Assembly (NCBI GenBank): GCA_025201365.1
Contig: JAIXMF010000025.1
Location: forward strand, 1-64,000
Length of the DNA stretch: 64,000 bases
Direction of reading: 5' to 3'
Source: Syncephalis plumigaleata
Taxonomy: Eukaryota; Zoopagomycota; Zoopagomycetes; Zoopagales; Piptocephalidaceae
Shown here piece after piece: positions 47,700 through 60,566 of this stretch (position 1 is its first letter; each line of letters opens with the position of its first letter). Below the pieces are notes generated by a model, which was given only the letters and a program-made list of their open reading frames with translations, ran no database searches and was not told where the DNA came from. A program made the translations under genes and the position numbers.

Positions 47700-48390
47700 T
47701 TAAAGATATCGACGAGCAGCAGCTCGTATTTTATTATCAAAAGCAGTTGATCGAATGGGCATATTAGGTTCATAGAATGGATTCAACAACATCTAAACAA
47801 GCAATATATTCGTAAGTAATCAGTCATCTTTCTACTCTCATCGTTCAATCTTACCTTAATATACAATTCATGACATTCTGTAAGAAAGTTCTTTACGCCA
47901 TCGTCCGTTTTATTTTCATGAATCAATAATAGTTTCATATCTACGAGAGATAGTAGCATGTTCAGTACAATATATACTCTATTATCGAACAATATCATAT
48001 TATCAACTTACTACTAGGAGTGACATATGCAGATACAGTCTTGTCGTTGTAACGGTCCACCGTCTTAAGATATCTTGACGAGTGTATTAGTCATAATAGC
48101 TGTGTTCGTGTCAATACTTACAAGGCATTCGTACTCCACATCATCTCTTCTATAACGTCAAGCGAGGAATGAGCCACAAACTGATTTAAATGACGCTGAT
48201 CGTCTCTCTATATGTATATGTACGTGTTAATAAACAGTTAGCGATAACGTGCTCTATTCAAGTAGACAAGCAGACGTCCTTTCCTATTTACCTTATTAAC
48301 AACAACATCTGGTCGACTCATAGGAACACCCAGTTCTGCCTCATATACTGGATTGTCCTTTGTGCCGACAATAGAGAAATAATACGACAT
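47700..48390 (-). CDS. TRS20: TRAPP complex subunit 2 (sedlin)
   Basis: Five exons (48390-48292, 48207-48122, 48073-48012, 47940-47855, 47792-47700) give 141 residues, matching sedlin length. YYFSIVGTKDNPVYEAELG, HLNQFVAHSSLDVIEEMMW, LYLKTVDRYNDKTVSAYVTP, DDGVKNFLTECHELYIK and LLNPFYEPNMPIRSTAFDNK follow the family from end to end. Sedlin is a longin-fold core subunit of TRAPP, the tethering complex and Rab1/Rab11 exchange factor on ER-to-Golgi vesicles. The frame is clean and the next gene on the same strand upstream is Derlin. Confidence 0.94.
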
Positions 48391-48588
48391 ACTATTTGAT
48401 AGACAGGTAGTAATGACAACTTGGATGAGTAGAAAGGAAAGAGGAAAGAAAGAGGTCACAGATGAGATAAATAAATTGAATATTGGAGATGATGTTTTAT
48501 TTAATCGCAATCGATGCTAACTAGAAGGAATAAAGTTGATGACGCAAGTGTACAACTGTGTAGGATAATGAGAAGGAGAGAATCCGTC

Positions 48589-49700
48589 TTAATTATCACC
48601 TAAACGCTGACCACGTCCCCAATTATGAGCAACTCTTCCACTAGATGAAGATTGACCACGATAACTAGCAGTGTCACTAGTAAATGACGATGTACTACTA
48701 CTACGAGCAGTAGAGTAACCGGTGGATTGTGCTCCACCAGTACCATTATTATTATTATTAGTCGTTGCTCGATGTGATTGACCTGTAGTGGGTGGTAACC
48801 AGCGTTGTCTAAATAGTTTATATAGTGATTAGATGTAGACTAGTAGATAGCATACTACTTACAATAATGCTGGTGTAGTTAACCAACGACGTCCACCCTG
48901 TGCCGGTAAGATATTCGTCAAGTAATGGTAGGAATGTGCCGCTGCCACACCCAATAATGAACCAATGGGTAGACCACCGGATATCAATAGTTCATAGCCT
49001 ATTAATACGGCAGCGAGATATTTAGCCTATAGATTACGAATAAACAATGTCAATATTACTTGTAATTGTATTCATGATTAGAAAAGACTAGATTACCTTG
49101 AATCGCATACCAAACATAAAGTTAACAATACGTTCACTATTACGTAGAGACCAGTAGTGAACAATTGCCAATACAAGAGAATCATTCAATACGATAAGAT
49201 CGAGTAGAGCAGCACCAATCTAGTAATCATCATCATCATCATCATCATCATGTTAACTAATCACTTCCTATTATACATATCTATCGTATATTCACGCTTA
49301 CCGTAGAGACAATACCGCAGAATAGTAGAAAGAAGGCATAGTCGGCCGGTCTACCGGCAAATGTTACGGTTTCCAATTCCATCGAGTGTTGATAGATGAA
49401 ATATAGATTCATTAATAGACCGAATCCAAGTCGATTGTAAAAGAAGGATGTCACTAGACGCCATAACTATAAGGGATAGAGGAGAAGTAGTCAGTACATA
49501 TAGATATACAATTGATATGCTTATACTAGTGTAATAACAACCTGAAACTTATTGACAATAGGCGACCATATAAATACTAGCCAGTAGGGCTGAACAATAT
49601 TGAAATGAGCGACAATCGGTACAGCTAGTGTTGCCGTGAATATAAACCGAGTGTTGACAGGCAAACTAGTATACCATGTGCGCACCTCGGATAGATCCAT
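48589..49700 (-). CDS. DER1: Derlin (ER-associated degradation channel component)
   Basis: Five exons; the first two are 49700-49542 and 49466-49302. MDLSEVRTWYTSLPVNTRFI opens as in Derlin-1. LWRLVTSFFYNRLGFGLLMN, ELETVTFAGRPADYAFFLLF, LAIVHYWSLRNSERIVNFMF and GMRFKAKYLAAVL give the rhomboid-like transmembrane core. SGGLPIGSLLGVAAAHSYHY has the family Gly and His positions, and the C-terminus HNWGRGQRLGDN matches the conserved Derlin-1 tail. A Ser/Thr/Asn-rich linker replaces the longer p97-binding region. Derlins help move misfolded proteins out of the ER. No frame breaks. Confidence 0.94.
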
Positions 49701-50021
49701 TGCTGCTACTATACTACTACGATAGTCAATAGTCTCGCTGATATGAATATGAGTATTACTTGTTGTATAGCTGTCTCCTCAAGATAAACGAATAGAATCA
49801 GTATAGGTTGTAACAAACAAGAAGTAATGAAATGGAATAGAAACAGAATGTGAAAGCAATATTGTCAATAACAATTAGGGGAAAACATTACATGTACAGT
49901 TTCCATTGGTCTGTGGTGATTGTTACGTTGCCATATTAATGAGATGATCCATCGTCATTGCTATTATCCCTCTTAGTATTCTTTTATAGTTTGTTTACCT
50001 TTTATTATTGCACCAATCATC
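49701..50021. other. Divergent promoter Derlin / prefoldin 4
   Basis: About 320 bp between two genes transcribed apart. No further element is recognised. Confidence 0.5.
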
Positions 50022-50630
50022 ATGCGTATGGTAGGTCGTCTATCCTATTGACTATGCTTATCCTACTGACTGTAATGTAGCTTGAGAAAGAGGAAGAAGT
50101 AGACGTCGAAGTTGCTTGGGCTGATCAGCAACATATTAACGAGTTCAGTCGACTAAACCTTAAGGTGTCTGACTGGGAAGATCAACTAGCCGATAAGAAG
50201 GTAATAGGATCACGATGACTGAATTCTCGTCTCTCGTCTTGTCTCTCCTCAACGCATCATAACAATATCTATTATTTAGAAAGAGAAAGAGTATATGAAG
50301 ATTTATTAAGTGAATTGGAACTAGCCGATGAAGACGAACTTGTTAGGTAATAGCAATACTACTAGCATCTATGTTGATGAGAAATAGCGTGACTATGGCT
50401 AACTTGTTTACTGCGTCATCCATCTAATAATGCGTAGTTATCGTATTGGAGACGCGTTTGTTGAATTGCCTCTAGATCAAGTGCAAGAACGATTGAACAA
50501 GGAGCAGGACACGCTATCCGAGCAGATTAATCATATTGATGAGCAAATGGCCACCGCTCACACTAGGATGACCGAACTTAAAGCCTTACTGTATGGCAAG
50601 TTTGGTAAAGCAATCAATTTGGACAAGTAA
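50022..50630 (+). CDS. GIM3: Prefoldin subunit 4
   Basis: Four exons (50022-50030, 50081-50200, 50280-50346, 50438-50630). The first encodes only MRM. DQQHINEFSRLNLKVSDWED and DLLSELELADEDELV, then YRIGDAFVELPLDQVQERL and a C-terminal coiled coil ending LKALLYGKFGKAINLDK match prefoldin 4 throughout; the tail is the usual YGKFG-x-xINL motif. Exon 3 is in frame only if one base is missing in the AAAGAGAAAGAG run at 50280-50291. Prefoldin is the hexameric cytosolic chaperone that hands actin and tubulin to the CCT chaperonin. Confidence 0.9.
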
Positions 50631-50788
50631 TTATTACTACTACTACTACTATTGTTGTTAGTCGTCATCATGGAATAAATAAACAATTCATTTTATTGCA
50701 AATTAGTATGTGATGCATATCAATTGTCTAGTTGATTACATGGACAATCAATTGCATTGCTATCATTACTATTAGGGTTACTATTTTA

Positions 50789-53582
50789 CTACCATTGGAA
50801 TAGGATACGATCACGTAGACAGCGTAGACCGGCGTCATTCCATTCTTGACGGGAGAGCCACATTTCACTGGCACAATCTAATCGGCTTAGTACAGCTGCA
50901 CCCTTCCATGCTACGGCGCGTGGATCCATTTCCCGTGGATGACTTGTTACAGCTACTGGTTCAATACCACGATCTAGAACGGCAGTAGATATTTGTAATC
51001 TATAACAAACGATTATGTTATTAGTAGTGACTATTTAGTTGATAGTAATATGAATGGCTTACCGATACTGAAGGGATTCCGCAAATAACGGTACTAGTGC
51101 ACCACCACCGACACATATAACATTACCGTAGAGTCGCTTAATACGATCAGCACTACCTGATGCGGCGATACTCTGTGTTATTGCCTCGTGTAATGGTAGC
51201 CATTGTGGATCATTGCTATCGTCATCAACATCTGCTAGTATATCCGATTCCTTGAGTAGACCCGATAGTAATCCTTCTTTATCCGCATTATCGGATGATT
51301 GTCCCAATGAATTAGCCTGTCCACTAGGTGTGCCCACATGAATAGGTGTGGCCGTACCAGATGCTGGTGCACTAGGTTCAGGTGTGGATACTTGATTGCG
51401 TTGATTAGCAGTAGCAGCAGTAGCATTTGTTGTTGTTGTGGCATCTGCCCCTACAAGTGTACTGCTCGTACGTAGTTTCGTGCCAGATAGGGTAGAATGC
51501 TATAATCGTAGCCTATTCAGTACAGATGATATAGTTACACTATGCTTGATTGCTTACTTGAATTGAAAAGTCATGATACCATTGTTGCGGAAGACGTAGT
51601 ACATCGGGTGTATCTAATTCAGCTTGCTGACGACGATATTGAATTACCTTGTCTACGAACAATAGCTAATGTCAATTCAGTCAGTTATTAACTACTAGTT
51701 CATTAATTGTATCCATGTCTACTTACCATATTCACTACCATTGTTTCATCAAACAATTTCCACGAGTATTTCTGTGTCGTTTGTCCGGGTATTCGTAGGA
51801 AGAATGATTGCAACTGTACCGCTAAATCATTCTAATTACAAATACAGTTAGACTTGTTGTATGTAACAATACACGTACACCATTACGCTTACTTCATTCA
51901 ATGTACAGAATCGTTCCTTTAATTCCTCCATCAATGACCAGTCATAGGATCTTGTTAAATCAATAGATTTATAGGGGAAATTACGCTGTCGCAGTAAATC
52001 ACCAAAAATATTGTCATGTCATCTCCGCCATACTCTAATCGGAACCTAATGATTAGTTAATTGGTTAATTAGTTGTATACGCAGTATTATGTTTACTATT
52101 CCACCTACTTGGTTCCCGGCATGCAAAGACCCTCCTCTACACAGGATACTGTGGTTGTCTGAGCTCCTAGATCAATGACACATGCCAATGAAGTGCCAGC
52201 ACCAAACGTACAACAAACAGATGCCTGTTATAACACTAGTTAGTATGGTAAGCAAGTGCATTGATAAATGACCTACCTGAGATACAATAGCTGCACGTAC
52301 ACCCATATGCTGTAATAGTACGTGAACCATGGCTAGTACAGTAGGACGATGGAATGCATCAGGTATAATTAACACAACATGGTAATCCTGTTACCATCAA
52401 ACATCAGTTATAAGTAGGCAATCTACTATGCATAGTAAACAATATAGTACCTTCATATCGGATATTGCAATATTAACTCTTCCTGGAATATATCCGTCCA
52501 TAATACAGCTAGATCACCTATCAACTCTTGTTCCGAAGAGTAGTCGATCATGTTCAACATGCCACGTTGTATAGGATATCGTACAATATAATTGGGTGTA
52601 CCATAAGGTAATCGTACGGCCTATATACACATACGTATATATATATATGTATTGGTGAATAAATACATGGTTGCTATTACACTATACTTACCTTTAATCC
52701 ACTAAGATGATCTGGTTGCTGGCTTACATCTGTCCATTCCACACGGTAGGGATCATTATGATCGGCAATCTTTTCCGGTCTAGCTGCTTCATTAAAGGAT
52801 AACACCTAGAACAATGCAATGAAACATGACATTATCAGCAATGTCGACAACTACTACTACTATCATCATGTTGAATCTAAGGATGCTTACCTGTTGATGC
52901 GGATTATTAAGTAGTTTCTTTCGAGTCAACAACGAATCTAGCTCAGTATCTGCCTCGTTTAATGCCATGCTAAACAATTCATTCTAATAGAGTGTTATTG
53001 CCCACGTTAACCAATATTCTATGACGCCTCATCATCGAACACTTACATCGTCACTTCCCCATTGCAATCGATGATGTGGTCGAGATCGATACGCTTCATA
53101 GGTTGCCGTGGTGGTTTTACGCGCAATCACATGAGGGACAATACGTGGAAATGCATCAGAAGCAAAGCCTACTCGTATATTACGTGAACCAGGTTGCAAT
53201 ACGATAATACGTTCGGCTTCCGGTTTAGTCTGCAAACGATATAGACGAATACATGAATACGACTAGTAATGATACGCGTATTATCGCCACCGCTCTACTT
53301 ACTTCATCGCGTGGTCCACGCTGGAAATACGAGTTATCCGTACGTAGATAGTTGGACGCTACACCTTTAATATGAATTGAATTGATGAGTGGGATTGAAC
53401 TGAATTTAAAGCTTGGTTCGTATTCATATTGCTGTAGTTGTTGTAGTTTGAGCGGGATCGTCTACTGGAGTAGGTGCTGCTGCTGTTGCTGTCGCAGTAG
53501 TGGTAGTGGTAGCAGGTGCTACTTCCTCCTCCTCTTCTATTTTGACGTCTTCCTCGACGATTATCGAGTTCTCCGTCTCCAT
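50789..53582 (-). CDS. ARP8: Actin-related protein 8 (INO80 complex)
   Basis: A gene of at least ten exons. The start at 53582 gives an acidic, Thr/Ala-rich N-terminus, then FKFSSIPLINSIHIKGVASN and IIVLQPGSRNIRVGFASDAF, the ARP8 form of the actin phosphate-binding region. DYHVVLIIPDAFHRPTVL, QASVCCTFGAGTSLACVIDL with GAQTTTVSCVEEG, and YGNVICVGGGALVPLF follow. REMDPRAVAWKGAAVLSRLD and EWNDAGLRCLRDRILFQW form the C-terminus as in other ARP8 proteins. Two single-base frame breaks are apparent, near 53455 and near 52010. ARP8 binds nucleosomes and actin in the INO80 remodelling complex in the nucleus. Confidence 0.9.
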
Positions 53583-55646
53583 GATGTTTAGCGAGATTAA
53601 CAACTACTAACTAGTAAGACAAAATTACGAACAAGATACAAAGTATGTCGTAAAAATGACCGCGCATTTTGTATGAATTTAGTAGGAAAACTGCACAGTT
53701 TTACTTACTATGATTACAAATCATTATTGATATCATCAGCATCTTTATCTTAATTAGTGAAATACATTTATTACCATAATTATTATATGTATTCTAAACA
53801 TAGGATAGATAGATAGTCAATCAACCAATGCTAAAAATAAAAGTACATGTCGCTACTGCTACTACTGCTGCTGCTGCTACGTAATTAGTCCATGGGGTTG
53901 CGCGTAGCTTATGCTTCTTGGCAAGCGACGTATTTCAAGGCAACTGCGCAATACACAACGATAAAAGAACGTTGCTTGTCGTTTACTGCTGACGTGCACC
54001 ATATTATTATTAGCTATGTACACGAGGAAGAGTCTCAACTTCTCTTCTTCGCTGTCCCTTTACTGTCGTCTTAATCAAAAAAAATCCCTTACGGCAGTAA
54101 CGCGTAATTCCGTTTTTGCTCCTCATATCCTCCCCCTTGGCCATTTAGCGATTAGCCCTCCTTTTCCTGCTTACGCTATGAAATCTATTCTATTTGATAT
54201 ATATGATGGCTGTTCTCCTTTGTTCGATATACACATACACACACGCGCACACACACTCTCACTCTCACTCACATCATTCAAATAATATTATTCGTATACG
54301 CGTACGTACAATTAGCCACTAGTTGTACGTCGTGTTGTTCAATTTTAAATACCTGACCTTATCGTCGCGTTATTCCGAATACAAAACACGATATTACACA
54401 ATTTCATTATCGTAACATCTACCCGCCCTCCACTACTCGAAGATAGGTATGATTAATATTTATATGCATTTGTATTCCTATGCATTGTATGTACTTGTGC
54501 AATTATTTTTATAAGTGCTTTGTTAATTAGGAAATAGAAGAAGAAAGCATATGCGCATTTGTTTATTATGTTTTGATGACAACAATGAGGCCATCATATT
54601 GACTGTCTATGAGCCTGTGTTATATTTAATAGTCTTCTTATTGTTGCTGTTGTTGTTGCTCTCCTTGTTTTTTCGTAAAGAAAACATATGTTCTACTCTT
54701 TCTTCCTTGTCTGCTTCCTTTATTATTTGTTTATCATTCAAATGGCTGCATGTTTTATTGCTTGGGTGGATCATTTACCTGGATAGATGTATAAATAGCG
54801 GCGCAGGGTGACTGGCATACTGCATACGCTAAATGTCAACAAACATACGGTTCCATAGTTGTTCGTTGGCATAGTTCAGCTGCAGATCCAGCTCATTCAG
54901 CTCGATGTACATTGGCTAGACTCGAGTAGCGTATTTCAGAGAGAGAGAGATTACTCGGTACCATCCTCTCCCTCCTTATTATCCCCTATGATCTTTAAAG
55001 ATTGACCACACACACACGCATACACATATTATTACTACTGTTTGTAAATATATGTGGTCGCACATCAAATAAGCAACTGCATAACACGTATGCTTCCTTC
55101 CATACACGCTATATTGTCTATTGACTCTGCCAAGATTTACAACATGAAAAGGAAAAACATGCTAAAGCTAATTGGCCATAAGCAATCCACGAATTAACAG
55201 TCACGGCAATATTTATTAATTACCATTCGTATGTTTATAATAGTGCATCCCTTAATAAACCATTGTAAACTAGCGTATAGGAGAGCACAAGTTTCTCTTT
55301 AAACGCTTGTCCACCTAGTTATGTACACACGCTCTCGCTCTCTCTATCGATAGAATAGAATATGCTCATTATCGATTGACGTGCAAAATACAATCAACGA
55401 CAGTAAACTGATATCTCTTCACATTTCACGCTTGGTATGAATATCCATTGTATGCAGGTCGTCGATCTATTCTACCAGCTAAATAGTCCGTATCATTTAA
55501 TACGGTTTACAACTTTTACTCGACTATTTCATACGTTTACCTCGCTATAACTACGCTTCATTTATTCTTTTATATACATTTATTGTTATACGCATATACA
55601 TATATATATATTGTAGAACTCATTATTGATTATCATACTCGATAGG
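53583..55646. other. Divergent intergenic region ARP8 / CAP protein
   Basis: About 2 kb without a supported gene. The + strand is pyrimidine-rich at about 54040-54260 and around 54620-54720, in the direction of the downstream CAP gene. (CTG/CTA)n and CA microsatellites occur at about 53850-53880 and 54230-54260. Open frames are short and Leu/Ser-rich. Confidence 0.5.
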
Positions 55647-56279
55647 ATGAAATCAGTTGCACTTAATGGACTATGGCTTGCCATAGCCATCGGACTACTT
55701 TCCATCGGCACGTGTAAACAAGTCGACGCCTACAGCTCAACTAGAATGCTGTGTCTCGTGAACAAAGAACGATCCATGCGCGGTCTACACGCCCTAGGTC
55801 AAAGCCAGTAAGTGTAGCGTATACCGCATTAATTGCCGCTGTATTTATCGATTATCATTTAGTAAATTGGACATGGCCGCTTTACGACACAGTAGGGATC
55901 AGGCTCGTCGTAATCACATATCACACGAGGGATCGAACGGGTCGTCACCCTCGGATCGTGCCTCGGATGTCGGCTACAACTGGGCTCGAGTGGCAGAGAA
56001 CGTAGCCTACGGATACGACAATGAAGGCCAATGCATGCGCCATTGGATGAAATCATACGGTAAGTTGTCGTCGATAGTTCCAATCAACATGACTATTAGC
56101 TAATCAATTGTCATGTCAATGTATTCATGTCTAGGACATCGACGTAACATTTTGGGCGATTACATTCATTTCGGTTCGGCAGTGCTTATAGTCATCGTGG
56201 TACACCCTACTATACACAAGAATTCGCACACGATGGACAGCGATCGCGTAATTATCCCATCTGTCCCGATGATGACTAG
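55647..56279 (+). CDS. Secreted CAP-domain (SCP/PR-1-like) protein
   Basis: Three exons (55647-55807, 55863-56059, about 56110-56279) encode about 175 residues. A signal peptide (ALNGLWLAIAIGLLSIGTC) precedes the CAP domain: LCLVNKERSMRGLHALGQS, LDMAALRHSRDQARRNHISH, NWARVAENVAYGYDNEGQCM and HRRNILGDYIHFGSAV. HISHEG supplies a CAP-type His, and ENVAYG and HRRNIL are the family signatures. One base appears missing in a G pair near 56187; across it the sequence continues AYSHRGTPYYTQEF and ends NYPICPDDD. Fungal CAP proteins bind sterols or lipids outside the cell and often act at host or cell-wall interfaces. Confidence 0.85.
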
Positions 56280-56771
56280 ACGACCGTCGCTAACGTGTGG
56301 TAGTGGCGGTGTATATGATTGATTACGATGCCATTATTATACACCTTTATTTACATGACGCACCCCCCCCCCTCCCTTCCTCATTGATTCTTCTTAAGCT
56401 TTGTGGTATCCTAAGAATATATACACTAGGCTATTCGAGTCTCATATTCTTTTATTGTTTTTAATGCAGTACAATTAATAAGTTTCCTATTCAGCTACTA
56501 TTATAATATGACATAATAATCATGATATCTCCCAACAATACTAGTTATAAAATGAATGATAAACATATAGGTCCTTACGTATAATATGGAATTTAACCGA
56601 TAATGATATGAAGCACACACTAATTGAAAGAGAATAAGAGTGAACATCATTCAATTATTTAATTGCTATTATTGTTTTTTTTCTTTTTTTCTCTCTACTA
56701 GATTCAGTTGTGTTTTCTTTATTCTTCATCGTCCTTCGTGCAAACATACACACCATTACTCGAACGGCAAT
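56280..56771. other. Intergenic gap
   Basis: About 490 bp with a C9 run (about 56364) and a T-rich stretch just before UTP23. No gene is seen. Confidence 0.5.
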
Positions 56772-57821
56772 ATGCGCGTGAAACGACACAAGGCGTATAA
56801 ACGTCTTATGACACTCTATCAGTATACATTTGGCTTTCGCGAACCATATCAAGTACTGGGTGAGCTAGCACGAATATGAATTACATTTATCTCTTTATTT
56901 ATTAACATGCGTGATTCATATTGTCTTAGTCGATGCTGGCTTCTGTAGAAGTAGTGCCGCTAATCATATGAATCTCGACACACAACTATCTCGTATTCTA
57001 TTTGGACAGACAAAGCAAAGTATGTCATATTGTTGAATAGTGGCATTACAATCTAATTCATATTTGGTGGTGTTTTAGTGGTTACAAGCTGTGTTATGGC
57101 TGAATTAAAGTGGCCACCGAGGATCGTCCAGCATTCGGTATTACTCGACGTATGGAACGTCGTCGTTGCACGCATAAACAGCCGATTGCAGGATCAGACT
57201 GCATCGCAGAGATTATAGGCAAGAAGAACGAGTTCAACTATTGTGTGGCCAGTCAGGACTATGCATTACGCGAGAAGCTACGTCTAGTACCGGGTGTACC
57301 CTTGATTTACGAAAAGCGAAGTGTACTAATTGTCGAGCCAGTATCTGCGGCCACTCAGTTGGCGGCACAAAAGGTTAGTTTCATGGCACTCGGCTATACA
57401 TATTTATTTAGTTAGATAGTTAGTTATTTGTACGAGTATCGTGTATCAACTAATAAACTACGATTAGAATGAACACAAGAAACAGATGGCGCCCAAATCC
57501 GAGAAAGATCATATTAAGAAGGCGTTGGATGCAGTTAAACTTGAGAATCGTAACGGTCAAACGGCCGAAGAGGCAGCGGCAGGTAATCGTCCCAATAAGC
57601 GTAAGCGTCCCAAGGCACCCAATCCATTAGCAGTTAAAAAGAAGAAGACAACGACAGCGACAACAACGACAACGGCATCTAATAAGAGCAATTCAACTAC
57701 AGTCAATCATAACGATCATAACACGGATGATGGCACTAAACGACGACGTCAACGAAAACGTAATAGAAAACAACAGTCGAGTATTGATGCTAGCGAATCA
57801 ACTGAACAAAATAATATTTAA
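56772..57821 (+). CDS. UTP23: rRNA-processing protein UTP23 (PIN domain)
   Basis: Four exons (56772-56859, 56930-57019, 57079-57373, 57468-57821). MRVKRHKAYKRLMTLYQYTF and GFREPYQVLVDAGFC are diagnostic for UTP23/FCF1 PIN proteins. TSCVMAELK, CTHKQPIAGSDCIAEIIGKK and YCVASQDYALREKLRLVPGV with PLIYEKRSVLIVEP follow in order; Lys-rich KRKRPKAPNPLAVKKKK is the UTP23 tail. The Cys/His set near CTHKQ is the zinc-finger-like element of this branch. One base seems missing in an A run near 57107. UTP23 is a nucleolar small-subunit processome factor needed for snR30 release and 18S rRNA maturation. Confidence 0.92.
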
Positions 57822-59174
57822 TTAGCATATCATTATAAAAACACGCATAATATTGTGAGAACAAGTAAGATCTACAGTTGTAATACGATCAATTAGCGTT
57901 ATTATGCATTTGTTAGGGGAATAGTTATAATAGTAAAGCAACACAATGTATACATGACACTTTTTACATTAGCGCAGACATGGTGGATTAGATTAACAGC
58001 TAAAAATGAAATGTATTAAAGCACAATTGTCGAGGCAAAACAGCATGGAAAAGACAACGAACATATTAGATTTGATATTGAACTAGCGCACACACACATG
58101 CTGTGCTTAAAGAAAAGACATCTTCAGTGGTATTGTTCACTCCTTAGACAACTAGTGTGTACATATACACATACACACACAAGAGAGAGAGAGAATAAAG
58201 AGGAAACGGGTAGTTAAAAAGAACTTGCCCGACCTCACACAGTTGTCGTCATAGAGGTGTGTGCGTACAATACAATCACGATGCTATTGTGCACGATGAT
58301 ATGACTTGCTATTGCTACTACTACTACTACGACAACCGAGTAGACAAGCTGTTGTTGTTTTTTCGAAAGGAAAACAACATCATATCATCGTGATAGCGCG
58401 TGCACTAAAGACATACAGAGATAATAAAAAAGGCCACAATTGATCCAAAATTGGTGTGTATATGCATGTGCGCATGTGTGCGTATGTGCGTGTACGTATA
58501 TATGTATGCATGTACCGGCATATGTGTATGTGTGTGTATACTCGCCATTACTGTGTAGACATTTCTGTTACCGTGTCGTACACAGGAAGCATGAAAAAGA
58601 AGGTGGTGGTGGTAGAGGAGAGTAAGATGAATGGAGAAGGAAGTAGTAGTAAGTAAGTAAGTAAATGAAAAGAAGTATGCACACATATATACGCAAATAG
58701 AGAAAGAAAAAGACGGGATACATGCAGACGTACATATGCATTGCACGCACGATAGCGACACTTGCATACACACAAAAATATAGCTTAAATGATGTTGGTG
58801 GTGATGATGATGATGGTTATGTTGATGTAGTTGATGATGATGTTGATAATGATCACTTAAAATGGATCACAATAAGAATACTAATAAAAATGACAAATAT
58901 CAAGCTAGACGAATAATTAAGGATAATAATAAACTATTCGTTACACGCTATAATCGAATATAAATGTTGTCACTACTACTGGCATATTGAATAAGCTAAA
59001 ATGATCCATTCATATAGGATTCGGTTCTTCGCTGTCTTTGGTAGGCTCCTGTCGTATTGTACTATTATAGTCTTTCTATCACTTTCGTTGAATAGTTCAC
59101 AATACTAGTAGTTGATTTTACACAAACTCGCGCGTACATACACGCCGCACAGCATTACATATCTGCCCGCCTCC
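57822..59174. other. Convergent 3' region
   Basis: About 1.35 kb between UTP23 (plus) and the NudE gene (minus). It contains GA, GT, TATG and GAT/GTT microsatellites (58445-58545 and 58795-58850). Open frames here are Cys/His/Thr repeats created by TG/CA runs. No gene is supported. Confidence 0.5.
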
Positions 59175-60566
59175 TCATACCCTTGCTGTTCGTTGAGGCA
59201 GTTCGCTAACTCGACGAAGACCACTCGGTGTGTCAAGACGCATGCTACGCGACCTTACGGTGCGACCCTTAGTGGGCGAGGAGGGTATCTTACTAGGCGA
59301 GAGAGATCGAGTACTCGATATTGTCGGATGATGCGGAGTCACGGGTGAGCCGGGTAGACTGCGACCACCTGGTGTGGATCGACCTCCCGGTGTAGCACGA
59401 CCGGTGGATGCCGATGACGATAGCGATGGCTTTTTAATACCCGTAAGAATTGGACTACTGTTAGCGGTACTTGAATAAGAGGGCGGCGGTGTAAGCAGTG
59501 GTGTAACCAATGAACGACAGTTTACTAGGCGACTTTCCAAGCTCTATAATAGCATCATTCATAGTAAGTATATTATATATATATGTTGATCATCAGTGCT
59601 TACCTTGACTCGACCAAGCATCTCTTGCACCATCTTGACGGGATTGGCAGCGTTTTCCTCGGGTTTCACGCTTAATGAACGGCGTTTGGTGTGGGTACTT
59701 GCACGATTACTACGAAGTACAGATACTTCCAGTTGCAAGTCACGTAGTTCGTCCTTAAGACGTTGCACCACCACCACAAGTTTGTTCTTGATTTCAAGCT
59801 CGTTCTCCAGGAATACATTACGCTCCATGGTTTGATGCAGTTTAATCTCGATATCTCGAAGTGAGGTTGTTGCCACTCTACACATGTGTGTAAATACAAA
59901 GTAGATGGCATCAGTAACGAGTATCACTTATTATGATAGAGTGTGACAACAGCAATATAGTGCACGGCACTACAGTTGGTGATATTCACTTACCGGCCGT
60001 ATCGTTCAAGATCATCGTTGTCCTGCTCCAGTGTACGTGTACGATCCTTGTACTTTTGGTGGGATGCTTTAAGGAACTGAATTTCACGCTGCATAGCTTC
60101 AACCGATGTGTTGGAGTCAGATTTGGACTCTTGATATTTCTCCTATTGTGCGTGGAACATCATTACATCATGTGTATGAGTGTTACGCGTTCATGTGATA
60201 CAACAGAGTAGAGATGGTAGCCTACCTTCCAATGATCAACTTCCAGTTGAAGTAGATTAACTGCACCCTTTAGTTCCTTGCACTGAGCATCTAACAGCTC
60301 CACATTTCGTTCTAGTCCTCCTCATAGTCACGACTGTCCTGTTGAAACTCGTCCAATGTTGTACGTGTATCGACTAAGGCAGTCTTCAAACGTTCTGCGC
60401 GAGTCTTCCAAAACAACATTTCATCTTCGACGGAAGAGAACGGTCTAGTGATATGGACATGCAAGGTTAGTATAGCTGCTGCTGTTGCTGCTATAATTAT
60501 TACCATTATCAGTATTACTTACCCAACCTGTTCATCCGCCAATAGGCTTTCGTCGAAATCCGCCAT
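59175..60566 (-). CDS. NudE/NDEL1-like dynein-LIS1 adaptor
   Basis: The start at 60566 gives MADFDESLLADEQVG, then a long coiled coil: DEMLFWKTRAERLKTALVDT, LLQLEVDHWKEKYQESKSD, and AMQREIQFLKASHQKYKDRT with DLERYGR. IKLHQTMERNVFLENELEIK and LVVVVQRLKDELRDLQLEVS match the conserved NudE segment that binds LIS1, where ERN-x-LEnELe is characteristic. The C-terminal about 120 residues are Ser/Pro/Thr-rich, disordered and basic. One base seems missing near 60325, where the frame runs into a stop between YEED and LERNVELLDAQ. NudE proteins tether LIS1 to dynein for nuclear migration and organelle transport along microtubules. Confidence 0.85.

Noticed and set aside
58405-58775. Overlapping open frames on both strands with Cys/His/Thr/Met repeats
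   Set aside because: They translate TG/CA and TATG microsatellites; no gene signal.
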